DNA of 34,766 nt from Candidatus Scalindua rubra (GTDB taxonomy: Bacteria > Planctomycetota > Brocadiia > Brocadiales > Scalinduaceae): NCBI GenBank assembly GCA_001723765.1, contig MAYW01000034.1, forward strand, positions 1 through 34,766, given 5' to 3'. The stretch's first letter is position 1; each line of letters begins with the position of its first letter. This document shows, one piece after another, positions 16,399 through 25,438 of the stretch. The translations under genes were made by a program, and so were the position numbers. The notes beneath the pieces were generated by a model, which saw only the letters and a program-made list of their open reading frames with translations, had not been told where the DNA came from and did no database searches.

Positions 16399-16818
16399 TT
16401 ATTTCAATTTTAATAATGGGAGATTGGGTGATTCCGGTCGAGGACCAATTGTTTTGCGTGGAGTATCTACAACGAGATCCAATTCTTCAAGTACTAATTG
16501 ACCGAGTAACGGTTCACACAAAGGTGGACCTATAATGCAATCAGTAACCATGGAACGATCACCAATTGATACCTCCAGTCCCCTTGCAACCCATCTTTCT
16601 TCTTTCCGCTCATCAGCATAAGCAACCACTACTTTCTTTGAAGGTTCCAGACCTAGTTTCTCAACTTCATCCTGAGGCAAAAAAATCATTACTGCACCAG
16701 TGTCAACAACCATATCGAGTTCTGAATGCTGGATATCAATCTTATTAATATATCCCTTTTCAGCAGCCCATACGCTTCCATAGTTTCTCAACAAAGCTTT
16801 AATTTTAACTTCACCCAT
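16399..16818 (-). CDS. Retropepsin-like (clan AA) aspartic protease
   Basis: A 139-residue single-lobe aspartic protease domain. The catalytic D39-T-G is in MVVDTGAVMIFLP, and the second hydrophobic-hydrophobic-Gly element is IIGPPL or LLGQLVL near 115-125. There is no signal peptide, so it is probably cytosolic. As in retropepsins it would need to dimerise. It sits between the acetyltransferase and the GT4 genes. A link to EPS is not evident, and it may be a passenger gene. Confidence 0.75.
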   Translation of the reverse strand: MGEVKIKALLRNYGSVWAAEKGYINKIDIQHSELDMVVDTGAVMIFLPQDEVEKLGLEPSKKVVVAYADERKEERWVARGLEVSIGDRSMVTDCIIGPPLCEPLLGQLVLEELDLVVDTPRKTIGPRPESPNLPLLKLK

Positions 16819-16940
16819 TTTCCCCCCTATTTATATTTCTGTCAACTCATCCCTCTTTAAAATTATTTAGGCATATAATACGAAATCTGTAAATTATTTT
16901 CCATTGTTTTAGTAACTACTATGCCCACTGCATTCTATTT

Positions 16941-17636
16941 CTATATCTTTCGCACAATCCTGGCAGGATTTCCGGCAACAATGGTCATCGGAGGCACATC
17001 TTTTGTAACCACTGCCCCAGTGCCTACTATTGCTCCTTCGCCAATGGTAACCCCCTTCAGGACGATTGCCCTCTCACATATCCAAGCATCATCTCTTATT
17101 ACAACTGGTTTTATAGAGTCACGAGATGGCGGGTTATTTCTGCGCAATATTGGATCAATAGGATGACCATCTTCACCAAAGATAGATACATTATTTGAAA
17201 TCAATACATTACTACCAATGCTAACATTAGAACCAACATATATTCCTACCTGATATCCAATATATGAATGGTCGCCTATCTCAAGAGTTGGTTTGTCAAC
17301 AACCTTTGTTCCATTGAAAGTTGTCTTTCCAAAAATAGTTACTTCTTCACCAATCTCTATGGTCAAATTACCAGTTATCAATGGGATTCCATTGATTAAA
17401 TACAATCCCTTACCAACATTCTTGCATTGAGTCTTAAACATTGGTGTATAGTAGAATACTCGTATGATATTGTTCCAGAGATTAAGACGTGTTTTTCTCT
17501 CGTAATATAGAAAACTATAGAGTGGACTTATGCTGGGAATCTCAAACTTGCGCAAAGATTTAGCCGCTCGATAAATCCTGTCATAAAATGGAGTTTCTCG
17601 TCTTCTTACTCTTACACCAAATTCCTTGATATTCAT
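16941..17636 (-). CDS. Left-handed beta-helix acetyltransferase (WcaF/CysE-like)
   Basis: A 231-residue protein with hexapeptide repeats from about residue 95 to 225 (VGIYVGSNVSIGSNVLIS, AIVLKGVTIGEGAIVGTGAVVTKDVP, IVAGNPARIV). It is the trimeric acyltransferase type that O-acetylates sugars from acetyl-CoA. H in GEDGHPI is a likely catalytic residue. Its ATG overlaps the stop of the upstream GT4 (ATGA), so the two are translationally coupled. It likely acetylates an EPS sugar. Confidence 0.88.
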   Translation of the reverse strand: MNIKEFGVRVRRRETPFYDRIYRAAKSLRKFEIPSISPLYSFLYYERKTRLNLWNNIIRVFYYTPMFKTQCKNVGKGLYLINGIPLITGNLTIEIGEEVTIFGKTTFNGTKVVDKPTLEIGDHSYIGYQVGIYVGSNVSIGSNVLISNNVSIFGEDGHPIDPILRRNNPPSRDSIKPVVIRDDAWICERAIVLKGVTIGEGAIVGTGAVVTKDVPPMTIVAGNPARIVRKI

Positions 17637-18745
17637 TGCCTCAATAACGTTTTATAAATACTTAAGATCTTTTCTACCCTGCTTCCAGGTAAAAATCTTT
17701 TCATAATAACTTCTTTACCATTTTTAGCTAAATAAGCCTTCTTTCCTTTATCTGACAGGGTAGCTATAACCCCACTAGCTAAAGCCTTTGAGTCACCCTG
17801 TCTGACAAGTACTCCACTATGGTTGTTTACGACAACCTCTGGAATTCCGCCTACGGATGTAGCAACAACAGGTTTCCCACAATACATCGCTTCAAGTAGC
17901 ACATTGGGCAAACCCTCACTAAAAGATGGAATTACCAATAAATCAATTGCCCTGTAAAATGGCAAAATATCAGCGCAGTGACCGAGAAACTTTACAGTAC
18001 CGTCAAAACCCAGAGATTGCGAATAATTCTTTAAACTTTTTATATCTGGTCCATCCCCTATTATTAGGGCCTTTACACCGGGGATAGATGTTTTAATTTC
18101 TTTAAATGCATCCAGAAATATCCTCTGCCCTTTTTCAGGGCTTAATCTTCCAATAACGCCAATTACAAATTTATCTTTTGATAAATCAAGTTGTCCTCTA
18201 ATATCTTCATTTAAAGTAATATGTTCTTCTGGATCAATGGCATTATGAATGGTAACAACCTTTTCTGGTTGTATTCCCATTTCAATAAGTCTGTTTCTAT
18301 AAGAATCTGAAACAGTAATGACCATGTCTGGAAAACGCAGTAAATAACCATCTATCTTATTGTAGAGTTTTATCTTTGCATCTTCTGCCGTCCATCCATG
18401 AACAAAAGATATCCATGGCAAACCAGTCAACATCTTCAGAATAAGGGCAATTACATTCGTTTTGTATCCATGAGATTGAATCATGTGTATATTATTTTCT
18501 TTGATTATCTTATATGTCTGCCATATCGGCGATGGGTCATACCGCATAGACTCCCTTAATGTAATAAAGGAAATACCTCTTTTTATTGCCTCGTCTTTGA
18601 ATTCCCAGGAATTGCACTTCTCGTCAGTATCGCTTATTATCCACTGGAACTCACTACTGTTAGCATGCTTGATTAACTGGAACAACTGCTTTGCTGGCCC
18701 GCTAACTTTCTTTGTGCTCATTAGAACCAATATATTTTTCTTCAT
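17633..18745 (-). CDS. Glycosyltransferase family 4
   Basis: A 370-residue GT-B glycosyltransferase. IQSHGYK near residue 90, a central VIGVIGRLSPEKGQ and SFSEGLPNVLLEAMYCGKPVVATSVGG (the EX7E donor site) are clear. It forms a tight coupled set: FemAB stop directly abuts its ATG, and its own stop overlaps the acetyltransferase start. This trio is very likely one transcription unit. Confidence 0.92.
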   Translation of the reverse strand: MKKNILVLMSTKKVSGPAKQLFQLIKHANSSEFQWIISDTDEKCNSWEFKDEAIKRGISFITLRESMRYDPSPIWQTYKIIKENNIHMIQSHGYKTNVIALILKMLTGLPWISFVHGWTAEDAKIKLYNKIDGYLLRFPDMVITVSDSYRNRLIEMGIQPEKVVTIHNAIDPEEHITLNEDIRGQLDLSKDKFVIGVIGRLSPEKGQRIFLDAFKEIKTSIPGVKALIIGDGPDIKSLKNYSQSLGFDGTVKFLGHCADILPFYRAIDLLVIPSFSEGLPNVLLEAMYCGKPVVATSVGGIPEVVVNNHSGVLVRQGDSKALASGVIATLSDKGKKAYLAKNGKEVIMKRFLPGSRVEKILSIYKTLLRQ

Positions 18746-19918
18746 TTAATTAGATATGGACTTTCTTATTGTAGGTCCAATAACCCTGGATAATGAAACA
18801 GGCATTTTTTTCCATAATCTTATGGCTACTGAATTATCTTTACCCCGTAGGAATGCCTCGTTCGCCCGTCCAACCGTCAACGGGCGGGGAAGCATGGGAA
18901 TGATAAAATTAGATAATTTCCGCTTTTTCGTACTGGGTTTATTGTCCCATGCGATATTCCAATGGGGATTATTACACTTCGAATCCATAATAACCTTCCT
19001 ACCATTAGTCAGGAAATAATCCCAGTACAACTGTTTTGGTCTGGCTCCCCATTGCCTTTTAAATTCGTATGTACCCGAACCTCTTGATGACCTCCCAAAG
19101 TCAAGCAGTTTATACCCGTTATTACATCCATACTTAATCGCCTCCCAGTAAAGTATATTATTAGGATATAATTTAAAATATTTACGAAGTGATGAAACCC
19201 ATGGAATACTAACGCTATCTTTGAAAAAAAAGCATAATCCAGCACCAATAGTATTGGATTTATACTTTACCAGGACTATCTTTGTCTTACAGGCAAAGGT
19301 CTCCATAATATTTTTAAAGAAATCAAGACTATGTACTGGAGAACCCAGATCTCTCATATTCACCACAAATACCCTGTAAAACTCTTCAAGCGCATCTGCT
19401 TCGCAAAAGGAAGCAGTAAGGCCATTTTTTTGTGACTTCCGTATCCGATTCCTTCTCTCAGAAGGCAGTGCCTTCCACATAGAATCCTCATTATGTTTCA
19501 ATTCCATAACCATGGTAACCTTTTCCAGGCTTGTTTCCCACTGAGTAAGTGTCTTTTCGAAATGTCTAAGGTCTACACAATCTACCTTTAACTCTTTTGA
19601 TAAAATTAGAACCTCATCGGCGAGAGCATTTGCAATTTGACCATTCCACTCACTACTATGTTTTGAGCAAATGCCGCCATAGTCAAGAAAAGGCATTGAA
19701 ACCAACTGCTTACCGAAGATATGACTCTTGATTAGTACCAGTGGTAAAATACCAATTACTTCTTCTCCTTCCTTGGCGGATAGGTAAAATGTCCTGTGCC
19801 CATAAGACTTTTCGATAACGTCCTTCCAACCATAAAGATGTGACATGGAGGCGTCGCCCGATATCTCTACGAAACTATCCCAGACTTGTTGAGTTATTTT
19901 ATTACACGTTATATGCAT
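18746..19918 (-). CDS. FemAB-like protein, XrtA/PEP-CTERM-system type
   Basis: A 390-residue GNAT-fold protein. The motifs SHLYGWKDVIEKSYGHRTFYL (start), SMPFLDYGGI, LPSERRNRIRKSQKNGL, NMRDLGSPVHS and LDFGRSSRGSGTYEFKRQWG match the FemAB group associated with exosortase EPS clusters. FemAB relatives transfer aminoacyl groups, and the reaction in EPS clusters is not established. Its presence supports linking the whole locus to the exosortase. The gene carries a GC-rich insert-like stretch near 18862-18892 (encoding PRPLTVGRAN) that keeps the frame. Confidence 0.88.
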   Translation of the reverse strand: MHITCNKITQQVWDSFVEISGDASMSHLYGWKDVIEKSYGHRTFYLSAKEGEEVIGILPLVLIKSHIFGKQLVSMPFLDYGGICSKHSSEWNGQIANALADEVLILSKELKVDCVDLRHFEKTLTQWETSLEKVTMVMELKHNEDSMWKALPSERRNRIRKSQKNGLTASFCEADALEEFYRVFVVNMRDLGSPVHSLDFFKNIMETFACKTKIVLVKYKSNTIGAGLCFFFKDSVSIPWVSSLRKYFKLYPNNILYWEAIKYGCNNGYKLLDFGRSSRGSGTYEFKRQWGARPKQLYWDYFLTNGRKVIMDSKCNNPHWNIAWDNKPSTKKRKLSNFIIPMLPRPLTVGRANEAFLRGKDNSVAIRLWKKMPVSLSRVIGPTIRKSISN

Positions 19919-20327
19919 CGGTGTTTTTGGTAGGCAGTGCCCACACTACTTTCTGAGATAGTGGAGGTTTGTAAAGATTAGAATATCAAATTAAATAGGA
20001 CACACAATTTTCGCAGATATACGCAGATAATAGACAGTTTCCTTATATTTTTTTTATCATGATAATCTGTGTTTATCTGTGTCCAAAATGGAAATTCCTA
20101 TACAATCGAGTTAGTGCATCCTGCACAACTCTTTCAAAATGGCTACAACGACATCCATGTCGTTGCTTCACGCCCTTTTGGATATGTGCTTCCGCACAAA
20201 AAAATGTAATCCATTGATTCATTTACACTTAAAATGGAAATTCCTCATACTATCAAGTTATATGGATTATTCCCCATCATATTGTTTTTCTCTGCGTCCT
20301 CTGCGCACTCTGCAGCAAACTATTACA
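19919..20327. repeat. 409-bp gap filled with palindromic repeats
   Basis: An inverted-repeat element spans about 19998-20083 (GGACACA...CGCAGATA paired with TATCTGTGTCC). Three short exact hairpins follow: 20114-20126 (GTGCA-TCC-TGCAC), 20147-20164 (AACGACAT-CC-ATGTCGTT) and 20185-20198 (TGTGC-TTCC-GCACA). AAAATGGAAATTCCT occurs twice (about 20086 and 20231). The end (CTCTGCGTCCTCTGCGC) is another common dispersed-repeat type. There is no convincing ORF. Confidence 0.6.
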
Positions 20328-21455
20328 TTAGTTCTTCCTTGGTTCCCAGGTTATATAAATATTTCCAGAAATAAGCTTGTACAAACCCAGTAATGCAGCG
20401 AGATGAACAAGGCAAAAATAATGCGGTAACCTTAGAATGCCCGCGTTCAAATATTTACCCATCATTGCAAGTGTAATGAATACAATCTGTGGTATCAAAA
20501 CCATTTGATAAAACGTTCCCTTCGCGCAAAGCACAATTGTTGAAATAAAAAAAATCAGCATCCATGGTAGTGAAAACCATCTCATAAATTTGTGTGATGT
20601 TAACTCCACGGCGTAAAGTAGTTTCCTCTTTGAGAGCAATTTAAGTATCTGAGAGAAATAGATTAGGAATGATTGCGCCATAATTCTTGTTTGTCTATTA
20701 AGCTCTTCTGAGTGTGATTCGTCAATTTCTTCCCTGCAGATAGCCTCTGTTTCAAGGATTGCTTTATATCCTTTCAATACAACCTGGATGGGATGAATAA
20801 GATCATTTATATATACTGCTTTTAAAGGTTCATACAATTCCTTTCTCATGGCATATATCGCTCCATCTGCTCCTACAACAGTTCCAACCTTACTCTCTTC
20901 CTTCTTTAACACTTGTTCGTAACGATTGTAAAAACCACTTATTACTTCCTCACCTTCATCTGATGACCTGTAATAGACACACCTACCAGTGACCAATCCT
21001 ACATTCTTATCCCTGAAATGCCTGACTAACTTTTTGACTGAATCTTTTTGCAGCATAGAATTGGCATCGGTAAAAAGCAGGATGTCCCCGTTAGATGCTA
21101 GGATACCTCTATTAAGGGATTCCGTTTTACCTGCCCTTTTATCCTGAACAATCAATTTTATTCGGTCACTGTTAATAAAACTAATAATGCCTTCTGTATT
21201 ATCTGTAGAATTATCAGAGACAATAACCATATCAAGAGATTCCTTTGGATAGTCAAGACTGAAGAAGTTTTTTATCTTCTTTTCAATTATTTTTTCCTCA
21301 TTATATACCGATAAAATAATGCTTACGGTTGGAAAGTATGCGTCCTCTTTGAACGGTTCATTTCTTTTAAAAATGCAAATAATCCTCAATAAAAAAGGAT
21401 ACCCGATAAAGCTGTAACAGATAATCAGGACCGACAACCAAAATACGATTTCCAA
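20328..21455 (-). CDS. Membrane-associated glycosyltransferase family 2
   Basis: A 375-residue processive-type GT2. It has an N-terminal membrane segment (5-28) and a GT-A domain with VSIILSVYNEE, D81 in SDNSTDNT, FTDAN (D130) and IND (D218) as likely catalytic base, then RQTRI (254-258) in place of Q/RxxRW, and three or four C-terminal membrane helices. The likely role is polymer or lipid-linked sugar synthesis at the inner membrane. The start is TTG with AAAGGAG 8 bases upstream. That ribosome site lies inside the palindromic element 21456-21511. Confidence 0.88.
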   Translation of the reverse strand: MEIVFWLSVLIICYSFIGYPFLLRIICIFKRNEPFKEDAYFPTVSIILSVYNEEKIIEKKIKNFFSLDYPKESLDMVIVSDNSTDNTEGIISFINSDRIKLIVQDKRAGKTESLNRGILASNGDILLFTDANSMLQKDSVKKLVRHFRDKNVGLVTGRCVYYRSSDEGEEVISGFYNRYEQVLKKEESKVGTVVGADGAIYAMRKELYEPLKAVYINDLIHPIQVVLKGYKAILETEAICREEIDESHSEELNRQTRIMAQSFLIYFSQILKLLSKRKLLYAVELTSHKFMRWFSLPWMLIFFISTIVLCAKGTFYQMVLIPQIVFITLAMMGKYLNAGILRLPHYFCLVHLAALLGLYKLISGNIYITWEPRKN

Positions 21456-21511
21456 TAAATTCGCTCCTTTCAGCCCGCCCCAACAATGAAGTCGGGTAGG
21501 TCACTAATTTA
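21456..21511. repeat. 56-bp palindromic element, TAAATTAG family, carrying an RBS
   Basis: The ends are TAAATTCG (21456-21463) and ACTAATTTA (21503-21511) with a GC-rich centre (CAGCCCGCCCC and GTCGGGTAGG). It is the same length as, and alignable with, 34449-34504 in reverse orientation. Read on the minus strand, its end supplies AAAGGAG and the bases up to the TTG start of the GT2 gene. Confidence 0.7.
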
Positions 21512-21599
21512 TGTCTATTTATCTATGCAAGACGAAATTGTATTCATCCCTGTTAGGTAAAGATTTTCCAATGGTATTTAATTCTACGTTTCGACAGGC

Positions 21600-21648
21600 C
21601 TAGTCCTAAAATAAGCTCGTAAAAAAACCTCGCTTATTTTAGGACTAG
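21600..21648. repeat. Perfect 17-bp stem-loop
   Basis: CTAGTCCTAAAATAAGC (21600-21616) and its exact reverse complement (21632-21648) flank a 15-nt loop. On the minus strand it follows the stop of the coiled-coil gene at 21697 and could end its transcript. The T-run is in the loop and not after the stem, so it is not a classic intrinsic terminator. Confidence 0.75.
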
Positions 21649-21696
21649 TATACGGAGAGTTTATGTTATCCTTGGCTATATCGGAAGTTTTATTAT

Positions 21697-22227
21697 TTAT
21701 AATAGGCCAGAGATTTGTAGTCTTTTCTTCAGTTCATCATCTTTGTTAACTATCTCATTAATGATTTTTTCCAATCTTTCTTCTCGTTCTATAACATCTC
21801 TGATCTTTCGACTATCATCATCAATTTTCTTTTCTTTTGTTTTGCCCAGAACGGAATAAATTGTTGTACCAACAAGAATTACTATTAAAGCTACAAGTAA
21901 GTTTTGTATAAACTCAAAGCGCTTATCTACCTGTTCAAAGCGCTCATCTACCTGTTCAAAGCGCTTATTCATATCTTCCCTCAAGATTCGGATTTGCTCT
22001 AAAATCATTGTTTGTGTCTGTTGAAGAGAATTAATCTTTTCTAATAATACTTCATTCGATAATTCTGCATATAACGGCATTAAGGGAAAAATAACAAAAA
22101 ATCCGACTGCATAAAAATGAAAAACATAGCTTTTTAAATTAATCTTCACATTTATTTTCCTGATGGAAGTTTTGGTTAGCACGCTATTAACGTACTTTTG
22201 GGGGAAATTATTATAATCATATATCAC
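21697..22227 (-). CDS. Hypothetical membrane protein with coiled coil
   Basis: I do not recognise this gene. It encodes up to 176 residues. A hydrophobic stretch at about 35-54 may be a signal or anchor, and the true start may lie nearer to it. A coiled coil with a heptad duplicated exactly (KRFEQVD, ERFEQVD, KRFEFIQ) follows. A second membrane helix (NLLVALIVILVGTTIYSVL) and a charged helical tail complete it. The heptads come from a 21-bp tandem DNA repeat (21920-21961). This pattern is common in bacterial small coiled-coil proteins of unknown role. Confidence 0.65.
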   Translation of the reverse strand: MIYDYNNFPQKYVNSVLTKTSIRKINVKINLKSYVFHFYAVGFFVIFPLMPLYAELSNEVLLEKINSLQQTQTMILEQIRILREDMNKRFEQVDERFEQVDKRFEFIQNLLVALIVILVGTTIYSVLGKTKEKKIDDDSRKIRDVIEREERLEKIINEIVNKDDELKKRLQISGLL

Positions 22228-22278
22228 ATTAGTTTTTTTGTCAAGGGTTACGAATCTAAATTCTACAGTAACAACACA

Positions 22279-22926
22279 TCATGTAATCTTTTTAACCAGG
22301 ACAATCAATTCTTCAGTAAAGAGACTTAATAACATCTTCGTGCTGACAATTTCAAATCCAGCAATTCTTAATTCATTTGACAACTCTTCTTTGGTTGCCG
22401 GAAATCCACCATTTGAGGAATATCCCAAAAATCCTTTTAGAAATCTTCTTAATCTCTGGTAACGATCAGCAGCAGAATAAGATAATAAGGCATACTTTCT
22501 GGAAACACGTGCAACTTCTTTGTGAACTTTCATTCTTGATTCAGGTGGAATCAAATTTATAAAACGGAAACATGTAACTAAATCAAAACATTCAGCCTGA
22601 AAAGGCAGAGAAAGAGCATCTGTCCTCACTATGTTTAAAGAGCCATTTGTGCCAGAGAATTTTTCCTTAAGTACGCTTAACATTTCAAATGAGAAGTCGC
22701 CGGATACAACTTTACATTTTTTCTTTAGTAACCACTCTGATATTAAACCTGTTCCGCATGCAAGGTCAAAAGCCTTACCCTTCAAGCAAAATTCGCTCAA
22801 AAATCTGTTCATAATTCTAGTCCGTAAGATCTTAAATACACGACCACGAATTGTCTTAAATCGTGTTTTATCATATTTCCTGGCGGCAGCATAATTTTGG
22901 TAATAACTTTTACTATCGTGTTCCAT
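22279..22926 (-). CDS. Class I SAM-dependent methyltransferase
   Basis: A 215-residue protein. Motif I is FDLACGTGLISEWLL, acidic residue D in VVSGDFSFEML, and post-I FDLVTCFRFINLIPPESRMKVHKEVARV. This is the Methyltransf_11/25 type. It starts 20 bases after the kinase-like gene stop with AAAAGGAG 7 bases before the ATG. That junction is itself a palindrome (22927-22953). The substrate is unknown. Confidence 0.87.
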   Translation of the reverse strand: MEHDSKSYYQNYAAARKYDKTRFKTIRGRVFKILRTRIMNRFLSEFCLKGKAFDLACGTGLISEWLLKKKCKVVSGDFSFEMLSVLKEKFSGTNGSLNIVRTDALSLPFQAECFDLVTCFRFINLIPPESRMKVHKEVARVSRKYALLSYSAADRYQRLRRFLKGFLGYSSNGGFPATKEELSNELRIAGFEIVSTKMLLSLFTEELIVLVKKIT

Positions 22927-22953
22927 AAATTAGCTCCTTTTAGTCACTAATTT
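22927..22953. repeat. Short TAAATTAG-family palindrome containing stop, SD and start
   Basis: AAATTAG (22927-22933) pairs with CTAATTT (22947-22953). On the minus strand one arm provides the TAG stop of the kinase-like gene, the loop the AAAAGGAG site, and the other arm runs into the methyltransferase ATG. This is similar to the arrangement before the GT2 gene at 21455. Confidence 0.6.
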
Positions 22954-24056
22954 TGCACACATACTCCAGTTCTGTACGCATGAAGTATTTTTAATATCAC
23001 TTTACAGGTCTCTGTGATATGTCTCTCAAACAATCTTATCAGCCTAAACCTTGAATATATCTCTGCTGCAAGTGGGTGTATCGCTTCGCTTATCCTTGCA
23101 TATTGTTCATGAAAAGTGATTACCAGGTATTTGAGTTTATGTAAATACGACAACAAAAAAGACTCATCTCTTTTGATATCGTTTTCATAAAAGTAGCCAT
23201 TCAGAAATTTTTCACTTAAAATACCATTAGCAGTAGAATGATCGAAAAAAAGATATCTTGGAAAGTTATTAACACTTGACATTGAAGCAAGCCAGTGACC
23301 AATGTCTTCGTAAATGGATACTCCCTTTATGCCAAAAATATCAATAACATCTATCCCATCCTTATTGATAAAGGCATGACCCGGCGTAAAGTCAAAATGC
23401 CACATAGCTAATGGCATCGAAAACACTCTACCTAAAGATTCTAGATTTTTAAGTAATTTTTTAACACTACTAACAATACTCGATTTAAAACCATATTGTT
23501 TTAAACCTTCAAGTTCTTTGATAAAGGAATTTGAAAATTCACTTACATGAAAAAGCCCCTCTTTATCTTCTCTAGTAAGGGTGTGAAATATTTTTAACCA
23601 CTTTCCACAATTAGAAACTACAGAATAAAGTTGTGAAAGACTCTCTTCGGAAGATATAAATGAATTCGTTTTTAAAAGATAATCCCTGAAACATACACCA
23701 CTAATTTCTTCTATCAAAATTGCATTTATATCGTCATAAAAATCAATTGGGCGTGGCACGTTATAGAATGGGTCAGATAAAGACATCATCGGATGCAGAT
23801 ATTTCAGGGCGTTATACTCCATAAGCCCCATATTATTCTCCCCATATATGGGAGAGAATTTTACAAATATTGTTTTATGTAAACCATTATTCCCAGAATT
23901 AATCTGAAATCGAAACGTTTTTGCAGTGCCTTTCCCACCCCAACGTCTTCCCTTAATCTTAATACTATTTCTGTTTAGGTCAGGATAATAAGTATCAATT
24001 CTTTCTCTTATTCTATTTGCTAAGTTATCTACTTCTGCACTGTTATTTTTTAACAT
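22947..24056 (-). CDS. Aminoglycoside-phosphotransferase/kinase-like protein
   Basis: A 369-residue protein with a kinase-like fold: a nucleotide-binding VKFSP lysine (K66), a helix C glutamate (MEYNAL, E80), hinge IEEISG, catalytic loop HFDFTPGHAF (D222) and metal-binding D239 in VIDIFG. These fit the APH/choline-kinase group, which in EPS or LPS clusters phosphorylates sugars or lipids. The residue after the catalytic Asp that is usually Asn is His here, so activity is uncertain. It overlaps the palindrome before the next methyltransferase. Confidence 0.7.
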   Translation of the reverse strand: MLKNNSAEVDNLANRIRERIDTYYPDLNRNSIKIKGRRWGGKGTAKTFRFQINSGNNGLHKTIFVKFSPIYGENNMGLMEYNALKYLHPMMSLSDPFYNVPRPIDFYDDINAILIEEISGVCFRDYLLKTNSFISSEESLSQLYSVVSNCGKWLKIFHTLTREDKEGLFHVSEFSNSFIKELEGLKQYGFKSSIVSSVKKLLKNLESLGRVFSMPLAMWHFDFTPGHAFINKDGIDVIDIFGIKGVSIYEDIGHWLASMSSVNNFPRYLFFDHSTANGILSEKFLNGYFYENDIKRDESFLLSYLHKLKYLVITFHEQYARISEAIHPLAAEIYSRFRLIRLFERHITETCKVILKILHAYRTGVCVQN

Positions 24057-24139
24057 AAAATTAGTTCACGCTGTTATATAGTCGGCTATCATCGACACTC
24101 AATTGTCTTCTGCATTCTGCTTATTGCATCTTATTGGTT

Positions 24140-24188
24140 GCCTGCCCGACCGATGGCCCGTCCGAACGGCATTGCCGGGCGGGCAGGC
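24140..24188. repeat. GC-rich palindrome (REP-like)
   Basis: GCCTGCCCG (24140-24148) and CGGGCAGGC (24180-24188) form a perfect 9-bp stem around a GC-rich loop with more pairing. It is a strong GC island in AT-rich DNA, lying between the kinase and GNAT genes. Confidence 0.65.
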
Positions 24189-24204
24189 GGGCGGTTATGG
24201 TACC

Positions 24205-25020
24205 CTAGGTAATAGCCCATGCATCACCATCAGAATCACCCAGTGTAATATACCAGTTTTCTATATTTTGAACATAATCTCTGGAAAATACACCTTCCCA
24301 GTTAGCAATCATGAAGGGCTCTGGATTTTTTGCTTGAAAGAAGCCATACCTCCTTAATAACTTCCTAAATGGAGGATATGTAACCAGACAGGTTACATAT
24401 TCTGATTTAGCCTTGGAAAAATAATCCAGTGTTTTGACTATTAATCCTTTGAGGACATCCAATCTCTCTGGATAAGTTAAGACGTCCAATATTATGCCCT
24501 TGCGTACACCCTCATATTCATCTATACGAAAGACGATGTAGCCGAGGAGTTTGTTATTATTGATTGCAGTGTAGATATTATATTGTGTATACGGCTTCTG
24601 GATATATTTCCAATTGAGATATTTACTGTTCCTCAGGGAAATTATCCCAAATTCTTTAGAGACCTCTCTAGAAAAAGAATCGAATCTATTATCAAAGGAT
24701 GTTATTTGTGTTATCTCGTATCCTTTATTTCTATAAAACCTGGTCCTGAGGTCTAATAACTTGATCATACTATTCCCTAAAAACGTCAGGATTTTTTTGC
24801 TCACACCATTCATAAGTTTTCTATGAAGAACACTAAAAACAACAGAGAACACGGAGTAATGGCGCTCTTTAATTCTACCTTTCTGATTTGTAGTCTTAAT
24901 TCTGAATTTCCTATCCATAAAGGCTTTTAAGTTGTAAAACTTCACCATAGGATAACAGTTCTTGATGTCCGTCCATCCACATCTGGTATGAAGTTTGTAA
25001 TTAGCTTTATTAAACCACAA
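24205..25020 (-). pseudogene. GNAT-family protein, C-terminal part (after frameshift)
   Basis: This 271-residue frame starts inside a protein: MWFNKANYKLHTRCGWTDI is the usual end of the first GNAT domain (residue after the acetyl-CoA loop). The rest is a long second half with LLGYIVFRIDEY and VTYPPFRKLLRRYGF, a second acyltransferase-like unit. The N-terminal part is in another frame at 25049-25372. Together they make a protein of about 388 residues. Such double-GNAT proteins are often found in EPS clusters. Confidence 0.75.
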
Positions 25021-25048
25021 TGCACCTATAAACGAATCTGCTCTATCC

Positions 25049-25372
25049 TCAAGCGTTTTTTACCAGCTTATCAGCTATACCCTTGCCCCAAAACCGTGGA
25101 TGTACCAATACATCATGACAGAAATATGTATCCATAACTTCTCCCTTCACTACAAACCGCGTGGGTATTCTTCCATAATAAGCCAATAACTTTTTACCTT
25201 TGAACACAACATGGTATGTTGCCTTACCCATGAGGTACGGGTTTCTTTCTGCTATCCATGAAAAGATTTCCTTTCTTTTATCTATAAGTTCTGGCCTAAA
25301 ATGCGTTCGCCACAATTCATAGATGCTTTGCTTGTCTTCAAGTTGATACATTCTGAAGGAGAAATCTTTCAT
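25049..25372 (-). pseudogene. GNAT-family protein, N-terminal part (before frameshift)
   Basis: 107 residues with a GNAT domain and the acetyl-CoA-binding loop HPRFWGKGIADKLV. The frame ends at ...VKNA-TGA. Removing one T from GCTTGAGG gives EDRADSFIGALWFNKAN, which runs into the 24205-25020 frame without a gap. So a single extra base splits one gene. An ATG at 25372 starts the protein; the ribosome site is not obvious. Confidence 0.75.
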
Positions 25373-25438
25373 GTCTAGATCTTCCGTATTTTGAACCGCA
25401 CTAAATGACCTTTTCGTTCACATCCTCACGCTTTCTTG

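Noticed and set aside
21600-21648. Standard intrinsic terminator
   Set aside because: The T-run lies in the loop and not after the stem, on either strand.
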